Source: an uncultured Lachnospiraceae bacterium (GTDB lineage Bacteria > Bacillota > Clostridia > Lachnospirales > Lachnospiraceae). From it: DNA of 5,163 bases. Below the pieces are notes generated by a model. It saw only the letters and a program-made list of their open reading frames with translations, had not been told where the DNA came from and searched no databases. Position numbers and translations under genes: made by a program. Position 1 is the first letter of the stretch, and each line of letters begins with the position of its first letter. Below are positions 1 to 5,163 of the stretch, one piece after another. The stretch covers positions 1 to 5,163 of the forward strand of contig CACZTF010000174.1 of assembly GCA_902784025.1 (NCBI GenBank), written 5' to 3'.

Positions 1-474
1 ATTCGTATCTTTCCATGCATTCTGCTCAAACACCGTTACATTATTTCCGTTTATATTCTTTACTATCCCCCAATGATCCGGGAATGCTATGATATCTCCG
101 ATCTGAGGATTGCTTACTTTTGTAAAATAACCTTTATTATTGAGTACAAGAGGTTTATTCCCCGGATACAGATTGTGAACTGTTATACCGTAAACGGTGG
201 AATAAAACCTTTTTACAAGCGCTGCACAGCAGTATGTGGTATCCCAGTTGTAATTACTTATGGTTCTTCTTGGTGCGTAAACAGACTGTATTGTCTTTCC
301 GTTAAATGTCATGCTGTCAACAACCTGTCCTGCTCTAGATATATATATCCCCTGTGACGCTTCTGCAGTTTCAATAAATGTCATATTTACGGCAGTCGGA
401 ACTGCGATGCCTGCAAAGATGGCTGTAAACACAAGAGCGAAAACAAGCATTTTCTTTTTTATAACTTTATACAT
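1..474 (-). CDS. Secreted CHAP/NlpC-P60-like cysteine peptidase or amidase (3' end beyond left edge)
   Basis: The minus-strand frame is open from ATG at 474 to the window edge, giving 158 residues with no stop, so the C-terminus is missing. Residues 1-39 form a signal peptide: a Lys-rich start (VIKKK), a hydrophobic core (about 9-30) and a likely signal peptidase I site after AEA (37-39). The mature part carries a CHAP-like pattern: a cysteine at the start of a helix (YCCAALVKRFY, C82/C83), then QIGDIIAF (124-131) followed by HWGIV with His134, and a polar residue in VFEQN (E150 or N152). Families with this fold cleave peptidoglycan amide bonds outside the cell; the exact bond and substrate cannot be read here. 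Which of the two adjacent cysteines is the nucleophile is unclear. The start at 474 is chosen because AGGAGG sits 8 bases upstream; a later ATG at 450 would remove the charged signal-peptide start. A terminator and a 241-base gap separate it from the NACHT genes, so a shared function is not implied. Extra cell-wall-binding or Ig-like domains may follow beyond the edge. Confidence 0.8.
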   Translation of the reverse strand, partial: MYKVIKKKMLVFALVFTAIFAGIAVPTAVNMTFIETAEASQGIYISRAGQVVDSMTFNGKTIQSVYAPRRTISNYNWDTTYCCAALVKRFYSTVYGITVHNLYPGNKPLVLNNKGYFTKVSNPQIGDIIAFPDHWGIVKNINGNNVTVFEQNAWKDTN

Positions 475-482
475 TGTTCCAT

Positions 483-488
483 CCTCCT
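483..488 (-). promoter_or_regulatory. Strong ribosome binding site for the CHAP-like gene
   Basis: On the minus strand AGGAGG lies 8 bases before the ATG at 474, a near-ideal Shine-Dalgarno sequence and spacing for Bacillota. It fixes the start codon. A second ATG inside the spacer (GGATGG) is out of frame with the long reading frame and too close to the site to be used. Confidence 0.8.
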
Positions 489-515
489 CAAAATTATTTG
501 TAAAACTATAAAGTG

Positions 516-525
516 TATCATGATA
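516..525. repeat. 10-bp perfect palindrome in the CHAP-like gene leader
   Basis: TATCATGATA is its own reverse complement. It lies between the candidate promoter and the ribosome binding site of the CHAP-like gene, where a repressor site could sit. A 10-bp palindrome in AT-rich DNA can arise by chance, so a role as operator is only a possibility. Confidence 0.2.
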
Positions 526-553
526 TCCTTTTTTGTTTTGTGTTTTACATTAA

Positions 554-583
554 TTTATACACAGAATGGTTGTAGAGTGTTAC
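554..583 (-). promoter_or_regulatory. Weak candidate sigma-A promoter for the CHAP-like gene
   Basis: On the minus strand TATAAA (554-559) resembles a -10 box, and GTAACA (578-583, four of six matches to TTGACA) could be a -35 box, with an 18-base spacer. It would start transcription about 70 bases before the ATG at 474. A promoter is needed here because a terminator lies just upstream, but the match is modest and the surrounding DNA is AT-rich, so other positions are possible. Confidence 0.3.
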
Positions 584-611
584 ATTTTTTTGTCATGGTA
601 GTGTGTTTTTT

Positions 612-630
612 AATCAAAAGAAATCAAAAG
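612..630. repeat. Two tandem AATCAAAAG repeats, 10-base period
   Basis: AATCAAAAG occurs at 612-620 and again at 622-630 (plus-strand reading), one helical turn apart. The pair lies about 30 bases upstream of the candidate -35 box of the CHAP-like gene, the kind of place where an activator such as a response regulator binds as a dimer. It could also be simple low-complexity sequence. No known box was recognised. Confidence 0.3.
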
Positions 631-652
631 AACGGACCAATGATACACCAAT

Positions 653-677
653 AAAAAAACCACGCATTATGCGTGGC
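653..677 (-). terminator. Intrinsic terminator at the end of the NACHT operon
   Basis: On the minus strand a perfect 7-bp GC-rich stem (CCACGCA/TGCGTGG, 660-666 and 670-676) with a 3-base loop is followed directly by seven T (653-659). It lies about 40 bases past the stop codon of the 807-residue NACHT gene and in the right orientation for it. It separates that operon from the CHAP-like gene. On the plus strand the hairpin is followed by CAAACC, so it is not a bidirectional terminator. Confidence 0.9.
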
Positions 678-715
678 AAACCCTGTAAATGTTAAATAAT
701 TCCCTTTAAAAAATT

Positions 716-3139
716 TTAAAAATACCCCGCCTCCTCAAGTCTTTTTGTTTGCAATCTGTAAAGATTCTGCTCCCTTTCACCGCATTCCCCCTGTTCTACT
801 ATGTCTTTTACACTTGTCTCCCATAAATCAGAAAACATTTTCCGGTCACGTATACAATACGCATTTGCAGCTGCCGTTCCCACCATGTCGATTTCCCAAA
901 GGTCCCTGAGGAATAAAAACTGACCTTTGATAAACACAGTAGTTGAAAGATTTGTAATATACTCACGGGTATACCTTTTACTAACGGGCATACAGCCAAT
1001 GGCTGAAGCCAGGTGCGAAGATCTCAGACCGTTCATGAAATCCGTACCGTTTATTCCAAAATCCCAAAGCTCCACAAGCTCATCTTCAGAGTTGTTCATC
1101 ATTTCTATCAAATGCTTAACAAGCTTATCATCAAGCGCTTTTTCTGCTTCTTTACCTGCTTCTGTATCTGACAGCCATATATCTGACAAGGCCTTGATAC
1201 AGACATAATCAAGGTTCTCATGGGCAATTTGATCCAGCCTTTTTACATTACTGAAGCTGCAGATAACAGCTTTTGCCTCATCCTTTCTGTTTTCCAGTTT
1301 TTCACCAAATCCTATATAGGCCAGTTCGGATAATATACATGCTCCCAACAGGTTATCACAGCGATCTTCCGAATCCAGCAAATCTCCTATAGTATCAGCT
1401 TCGGGCAGCCTGTCTCCTTCCATTATCTTGCAAAATGCCGTTGCTCTCAGGAATGGTTTGAACATGTCACGGAAATTTCCGAAGATCACTTCTTCCTTCA
1501 TCCTCTCTCTGTACAGATGATCGATCACTCTTCTCCAAATGTGGCCGTTTTCAGAGCTTAAACAGGAAAACAATATATTCTCACTGATCACCTTTTGCCA
1601 TAAATTGCCGGTATCAGTCCCTAAATATGCAAACATTATCTCCCCGTCCCGGAAACTGCTCTCATTGAACAGACGCTCACAAAGGACTTTAGCTTGTCCG
1701 TCACAGGTCACAGGTACCGACTCCACTACCTGCTTCAGGGACTCCTCATCCTCCATATTACTGAATACATATCTGATCATACGGTCAAATTCCGGGGCAT
1801 CCGTTTCCTTTATACCCTGCATGATAAAGATAATGGTCTCAAGCCAAAAAGAGTTATTGATGTTACCGCAAACGATCCGGAACAGATCCGGACGGTCATA
1901 ACCATCATTTATACAATAAAAAGCACATAAAAACTCCTGATATGACCTGGCAGGAAAAGAGTAAACCGACTCACCGGTCTTTTCTATGATACCCGTACTT
2001 TTTGACAGTTTTTCCAAAAAATCACCAATTCCGTTACTGTTGTTAAAAACTGCAAAGGATTCATTACCCAGGATCTTATCAGCTTCTTTGATGATTTCAC
2101 TATTTATATACACAGTTTCCCTGCACTGGGTCAGAAAAGAAACAGTTCCGAGGATAGTCATCCCGTCAGAAAATACTGCTTCTTTATCGGTCAGACTGTC
2201 CCTTGATGTCAAAAGCTGAAAAAGCATTTTTTCAAAAAGGGAATACCTGTCCGTTACTGCATCTGTATCCGGGCTGTCAGCAGTGTCAATGATAGCATCC
2301 AGCTCCAGCGGTCTGCACAGCAGACCGCCGTATCCTTTTAGCTTTTTTATTATACGCTGCATCTTTTCAGTATTTTTTTCGGGATCATTGATATCTGCAG
2401 CATAAAGACGCTTTTGAACATATTTTATCATCTGTTCGTCCGTCAGAGGATTTAAGGTCACCTCTTTGAATTTTAAATTTTCCAGATATTGTGCCGTTTC
2501 CGTCCCGCTCTTACCTGATATACGCGTGGTCATGTAAACATATATATCGGGTTTTTCTTCACATATTTTTTCAAGCTCCGCAAGAAAGACATCTCTTTTC
2601 TCTTCAGGCAGTTCATCCAGACCGTCAAGAAATAAAAGAGCATCTGACGGCACCCCTCCGGCCTGATCTTCTGCAGCCTGACAGATACTGTACCCGTATT
2701 CTTTCATATCCCTTAGCTTTAGAAGTATGGGAAAACCCTGATCAGGTAAAGAATACTCAGAGATAAGTTCTTCATCTGATCTGACATGGTCATGATCTGT
2801 CGTCAGAGAATCTGCATATGCGGGGTCCATGATCCCGGCAGTGTTCAGACAACGTAAAGCATAAATATATGCAAGACGCTTAAGCAAAGTAGTCTTTCCT
2901 GATCCGGCACCGGCTATAATGAGATTTCTTTTATTCGAAAGGTCTCCGTCCTCAAAAATATTTTGCGTTCCCAGCTCAAGAGGAATAAAAACATCTGTGG
3001 TCAGATCCCTTCTGCCTGCTATCCGGTCCGAAACAATAAACGCTGTTCTTTCTGAGAGCTTTTGCAGATAATCCGTAATATAGCTGTCAGCCCCTTGTAT
3101 TCCGGCTGCTGTATGCATTGACCGTTCTCTTATATCCAT
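716..3139 (-). CDS. NACHT-type STAND NTPase, 807 residues
   Basis: A complete NACHT ATPase is visible. After about 70 N-terminal residues comes Walker A, GAGSGKTT (77-84, Lys82). Walker B is LLFLDGLDEL (168-177), with the NACHT-type small residue after the first Asp and the DxxDE acidic pair. A sensor-1 strand ends in MTTR (203-206). LNPLTDEQ (229-236), LCRPLEL (274-280, helical/winged-helix region) and YSFPARSYQEFLCAFY (393-408) complete the usual NACHT plus winged-helix layout. Residues from about 410 to 807 are predicted mostly helical, with recurring LW/IW helix starts (W514, W535, W655, W692, W748, W773), suggesting an alpha-solenoid-like sensor. No nuclease, TIR, protease or membrane segment was seen, so any effector is absent, unrecognised or encoded separately. 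NACHT proteins are signal-triggered oligomerising ATPases, and many bacterial ones act in anti-phage defence; that role is inferred here. It is the third gene of the operon. The start is uncertain: the ATG at 3139 has only a G8 run at 1 base as ribosome binding site, and an upstream start is possible if the G run differs in length. Met8 (3118) has no good site either. Confidence 0.87.
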   Translation of the reverse strand: MDIRERSMHTAAGIQGADSYITDYLQKLSERTAFIVSDRIAGRRDLTTDVFIPLELGTQNIFEDGDLSNKRNLIIAGAGSGKTTLLKRLAYIYALRCLNTAGIMDPAYADSLTTDHDHVRSDEELISEYSLPDQGFPILLKLRDMKEYGYSICQAAEDQAGGVPSDALLFLDGLDELPEEKRDVFLAELEKICEEKPDIYVYMTTRISGKSGTETAQYLENLKFKEVTLNPLTDEQMIKYVQKRLYAADINDPEKNTEKMQRIIKKLKGYGGLLCRPLELDAIIDTADSPDTDAVTDRYSLFEKMLFQLLTSRDSLTDKEAVFSDGMTILGTVSFLTQCRETVYINSEIIKEADKILGNESFAVFNNSNGIGDFLEKLSKSTGIIEKTGESVYSFPARSYQEFLCAFYCINDGYDRPDLFRIVCGNINNSFWLETIIFIMQGIKETDAPEFDRMIRYVFSNMEDEESLKQVVESVPVTCDGQAKVLCERLFNESSFRDGEIMFAYLGTDTGNLWQKVISENILFSCLSSENGHIWRRVIDHLYRERMKEEVIFGNFRDMFKPFLRATAFCKIMEGDRLPEADTIGDLLDSEDRCDNLLGACILSELAYIGFGEKLENRKDEAKAVICSFSNVKRLDQIAHENLDYVCIKALSDIWLSDTEAGKEAEKALDDKLVKHLIEMMNNSEDELVELWDFGINGTDFMNGLRSSHLASAIGCMPVSKRYTREYITNLSTTVFIKGQFLFLRDLWEIDMVGTAAANAYCIRDRKMFSDLWETSVKDIVEQGECGEREQNLYRLQTKRLEEAGYF

Positions 3140-3183
3140 GCCCCCCCCGTTTTTTCTTTTTTAATATTTTTACTATTATTCAT
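3130..3183 (-). CDS. Short 17-codon reading frame overlapping the NACHT gene start (leader ORF or alternative N-terminus)
   Basis: An ATG at 3183 has AGGA 8 bases upstream (3192-3195), a better initiation site than the one before the annotated NACHT start. The frame encodes 17 residues rich in Asn and Lys (MNNSKNIKKEK, then TGGAWI), runs through the G8 run and stops at TAA (3130-3132), 10 bases inside the NACHT gene. With nine or six G instead of eight, it would continue in frame into the NACHT protein and add 15 or 14 residues. It may be a coupling leader peptide, the true N-terminus interrupted by a homopolymer length difference, or a chance frame. No homology is claimed. Confidence 0.35.
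   Translation of the reverse strand: MNNSKNIKKEKTGGAWI
3141..3148 (-). promoter_or_regulatory. G8 homopolymer in the ribosome binding region of the NACHT gene
   Basis: Eight consecutive G (minus strand) end one base before the ATG at 3139. A G run can pair with the CCUCC of 16S rRNA through G-C and G-U pairs, but the spacing is shorter than usual. It is the longest G/C run I see in otherwise AT-rich intergenic DNA. Poly-G tracts of this length are known in other bacteria to change length by slipped-strand mispairing; whether this one does is unknown. Confidence 0.45.
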
Positions 3184-3225
3184 ATATATTTTCCTGTGTT
3201 TCCTGAATCCTCTTTCATGCTTTTT

Positions 3226-3241
3226 GTGATCATTTGATCAC
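3226..3241. repeat. Inverted repeat with 7-bp arms just after the small gene
   Basis: GTGATCA and TGATCAC are perfect inverted copies separated by two bases (TT on the plus strand). As minus-strand RNA it could fold into a 6-bp stem with an AAAU loop, starting 4 bases after the stop of the 196-residue gene. No U run follows on either strand, so it is not an intrinsic terminator. It could be a protein-binding site, an RNA-processing or stability hairpin, or an attenuating structure between the small gene and the NACHT gene. Confidence 0.45.
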
Positions 3242-3244
3242 CAT

Positions 3245-3835
3245 TTATAAAACAAACGCCTCTTTAAGCATGTGAACCAGCTCTGTTTCGGATAATACAT
3301 CAGCGATCCCGGTTACATCTTCATCCGGAAGATCCCCCGCCTTGCTTTTTCTGATCACTTTGCAGATCTTACCCGGTCTGTCAAGCACCGTTTCTATCCT
3401 GAAACCCCTCATTCCCGTCTCCCGGGACAATGAACATAGTTCAAATATCATCAGATCAAAACATGGATGAAGTTCCCTGTATTTTATCCCGTTTTTTTCA
3501 AACACCGACCTGACGACTGCAGCATTTTTTTCAAAAAATGTTTTTTCCGAAGGGCGCGCGATCTTTTCCAGATCCTTTTCAAATATTTCCGTTATTATAT
3601 ACTCATCCGTGATACCGGCACCGGCTTCTTCTGTCTTTTTTCTTATAAATCCTGATATATTCAGCATTTCTTCATCACTGTAATCACTGATATCCTGCAG
3701 CATGAAAAACTGGCAAAGTGTTAAAGTTTCATTTATCCGGCTTTCATCTCCCCGGAATGATCTTTCTATCATATCAGCTATACTGATCATCAGATCATAT
3801 CTGTTATTCATATTGTTTTTTATATTTTCTTCCAT
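3245..3835 (-). CDS. Uncharacterised acidic 196-residue protein between two NACHT genes
   Basis: I do not recognise a family. The protein is acidic (about 38 Asp/Glu against 27 Lys/Arg) and appears mainly helical, with hydrophobic heptad-like stretches near residues 14-25 and 78-92 and a probable mixed strand-helix part near 117-163 (RELHPCFDLMIFELC, then FRIETVLDR and KICKVIRK). No signal peptide, membrane segment, helix-turn-helix, TIR or clear nuclease motif is visible. It begins one base after the stop of the upstream NACHT gene (TGA-T-ATG), so translational coupling is likely. A GGAAGGAA site with a slightly long spacing precedes the ATG at 3835; Met9 (3811) has no ribosome binding site. 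Its place between two STAND ATPases suggests an adaptor, regulator or effector of the same system, by position only. The start is fairly secure; the function is unknown. Confidence 0.8.
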   Translation of the reverse strand: MEENIKNNMNNRYDLMISIADMIERSFRGDESRINETLTLCQFFMLQDISDYSDEEMLNISGFIRKKTEEAGAGITDEYIITEIFEKDLEKIARPSEKTFFEKNAAVVRSVFEKNGIKYRELHPCFDLMIFELCSLSRETGMRGFRIETVLDRPGKICKVIRKSKAGDLPDEDVTGIADVLSETELVHMLKEAFVL

Positions 3836-3836
3836 A

Positions 3837-5163
3837 TCAAAAACTCATTCCTTCCAACGCCCTTTGCACCACCGGATTGTTATTAAGCTCATACGCTTCC
3901 TGACCCTCAGGATCATATTTCCCGGATGACATGAGACGCATCACTGCCATCCTCTGGGCAGACAAAACATATCTTTCATCATAAATCCCGGGATTGCGGA
4001 TACTTAATATACTAAGTGAATATCTGTCCAATACCAGATCCGTAAGGCTCCTTAAAACACTCTCTTCTTCTGATCCGTCTTTAGTATATACGGAAGCAAG
4101 ATCTTGTATCAGCATCTGTGCAGTCTCCGTGTGCCCGCTGCTCAAACTGCATATAACAGGTACCATTACATCCGCATAATCATCTGCCGGCATCTGACCG
4201 TATATCTCTTTCCGGTATTTCACGTATCCTCTGTCTGACAGTATCATCTCTTTTATACGTTTTGACGCCAAAGCTATCCTCAGATTCCTGTCTGTAAATG
4301 AAAATGTATCTTCGTCCCCTTCCGTATGAGTAACGATACCTGACTGCATTACAAGTATTTCTTTGATCCTCCTGATCTTGTTTTCACGTTCCGTTTCTGA
4401 CAGTTCCGCACTTCCTCTTTCTCTGAGTTCTGCATCTATATATTCATTGAGTATTTTCTCCGGGATCTCATCACCAAATATATAGTTTCCGCTTTTCATT
4501 GTTTCCAGAGCAAGTTTTTCTAAAATACCTATACCATGGGACATTACATTTTTAACCAAAGATTCCCTGATCTCGCTGACCCGTTTGCCAAGCATCTTTT
4601 TAAGCCATGCTATAAAATGATCCATGATCCTGCCAAAGCTGTTTCCTGCCTCGGCACAAAGCATTGAAAGAGTATACGGGCTTTGGGCGGAATCCCGGAA
4701 AAAATGATTGGTACGGGTCATTTCAATGATCTCATCACAACGGTCATCATCGCCGCTGTATCGCAGCCAGTTACCGATAAGCTTTTTTCGTCCCTCTTCA
4801 TCCAGACCCTTTATCCTGTAAATATGATCCTGAGGTCTGTCATTTTCCACCTTTAAAGCCACCGCCACATCCTGCATGGTATCCGGTGACATTTCTCTTG
4901 TAGCAATAAAAACATGTGCTCCTTTTTTCCCGGTTTCCAAAAAAGAGCAATACTCATCACAAAACAGTCTTACACTTTTCAGGTAAGCATCTCTTATCTC
5001 TCCTGTAGGAACTTCATCGAAGGAATCAAGAAGAAGTATCAGTTTTCCTTTTTCGGCAAGCTGCAGTAAAAAACTTCTGAAACCTTTGGGAAATTCAAAG
5101 TTCCCACACTCCCCGGGAGCAGCCATGCAATGACTTTTCATAAAGAATATCCATGCAAGGTCA
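3837..5163 (-). CDS. NACHT-type STAND NTPase, C-terminal part (5' end beyond right edge)
   Basis: The frame stays open from the stop at 3837 to the right edge (441 residues visible), so the start and P-loop lie outside. Counting from the Met at 5141, Walker B is LILLLDSFDEV (34-44), with the small residue (Ser) after the first Asp and the following DE typical of NACHT. A sensor-1 strand ends in FIATRE (78-83). IKGLDEEGRKKLIGNWL (110-126) and SPYTLSMLC (154-162) match the helical part after the ATPase core. FSFTDRNLRIALASK (280-294) matches the position of the FxH...QEFxAA-like winged-helix end. The remaining 140 residues are helical and short compared with the 807-residue NACHT downstream, so the two are not simple duplicates. 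The Met at 5141 is not the true start: it has no convincing ribosome binding site, and Walker B only 34 residues later leaves no room for Walker A. It is probably the first or an early gene of the operon. A signal-triggered ATPase role, possibly in phage defence, is inferred from the family. Any N-terminal effector domain cannot be seen. Confidence 0.75.
   Translation of the reverse strand, partial: DLAWIFFMKSHCMAAPGECGNFEFPKGFRSFLLQLAEKGKLILLLDSFDEVPTGEIRDAYLKSVRLFCDEYCSFLETGKKGAHVFIATREMSPDTMQDVAVALKVENDRPQDHIYRIKGLDEEGRKKLIGNWLRYSGDDDRCDEIIEMTRTNHFFRDSAQSPYTLSMLCAEAGNSFGRIMDHFIAWLKKMLGKRVSEIRESLVKNVMSHGIGILEKLALETMKSGNYIFGDEIPEKILNEYIDAELRERGSAELSETERENKIRRIKEILVMQSGIVTHTEGDEDTFSFTDRNLRIALASKRIKEMILSDRGYVKYRKEIYGQMPADDYADVMVPVICSLSSGHTETAQMLIQDLASVYTKDGSEEESVLRSLTDLVLDRYSLSILSIRNPGIYDERYVLSAQRMAVMRLMSSGKYDPEGQEAYELNNNPVVQRALEGMSF

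Noticed and set aside
335..350. AT dinucleotide run
   Set aside because: It is only a few repeats long and encodes ordinary residues (IYIS) inside the CHAP-like gene.
73..511. Plus-strand reading frames of 94 and 66 codons over the left end
   Set aside because: They are antisense to the CHAP-like gene, which has a signal peptide, domain motifs and a strong ribosome binding site. Their products look like random translation.
571..584. TGTA ... TACA inverted ends near the candidate -35 box
   Set aside because: Only the four outer bases on each side match, which is expected by chance in this AT-rich region.
927..2766. Several plus-strand frames of 77-120 codons, and a 63-codon minus-strand frame at 808-999
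   Set aside because: All lie inside the NACHT gene in other frames, lack ribosome binding sites and show low-complexity or Ser/Leu-rich shadow translations.
3180..3218. A 12-codon minus-strand frame whose TGA overlaps the ATG at 3183
   Set aside because: The ATGA overlap is suggestive of coupling, but the frame has no ribosome binding site and is too short to separate from chance.
3221..3242. CRP-like site (TGTGA ... TCACC)
   Set aside because: The half-sites are separated by eight bases rather than six and one half is imperfect; the inverted repeat is better described without naming a regulator.
3467..4179. Plus-strand frames of 61-75 codons over the small gene and the upstream NACHT gene
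   Set aside because: They are antisense shadows without initiation signals; the opposite strand carries the coherent coding frames.
5120..5163. The Met at 5141 as a true gene start
   Set aside because: The frame is open upstream to the edge, no convincing ribosome binding site precedes it, and a NACHT protein needs its P-loop well before Walker B.

Overview
The window looks like chromosomal DNA from a low-to-mid GC Bacillota, probably a Clostridia/Lachnospiraceae-type bacterium. This rests on AGGAGG-type ribosome binding sites, frequent ATA and AGA codons, AT-rich intergenic DNA and a Gram-positive style secreted CHAP-like protein. The taxon is an inference from style, not from a marker gene. 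Every gene I can support lies on the minus strand, so transcription runs from the right edge to the left edge.

Right and centre (5163 down to 716): three co-oriented genes that look like one operon. First is the C-terminal part of a NACHT-type STAND NTPase, whose P-loop lies beyond the right edge. Its stop is separated by a single base from the start of a 196-residue acidic protein that I do not recognise. After a 105-base gap comes a second, complete 807-residue NACHT NTPase with Walker A, Walker B, the sensor-1 arginine and a long helical C-terminal region. An intrinsic terminator (653-677) closes the operon. Two different NACHT ATPases around a small orphan protein fit a multi-component sensing or anti-phage defence locus. 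That role is inferred from the NACHT/STAND family and is not shown by the sequence.

The gap before the second NACHT gene (3140-3244) is the most unusual stretch. It holds a run of eight G (minus strand) one base before the annotated ATG. Upstream is a better-placed ribosome binding site and ATG that opens a 17-codon reading frame running through the G run. With nine (or six) G this frame would join the NACHT gene. The tract could therefore be a slippage switch, a sequencing or assembly length error, or a coincidence. A 7-bp-arm inverted repeat lies in the same gap.

Left (1-652): the 5' part of a secreted protein with a signal peptide and a CHAP/NlpC-P60-like cysteine peptidase or amidase domain, running off the left edge. 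It is separated from the operon by the terminator and has its own strong ribosome binding site and a weak candidate promoter, so it is probably an independent unit. No tRNA, rRNA, CRISPR array, insertion sequence or plus-strand gene was found.
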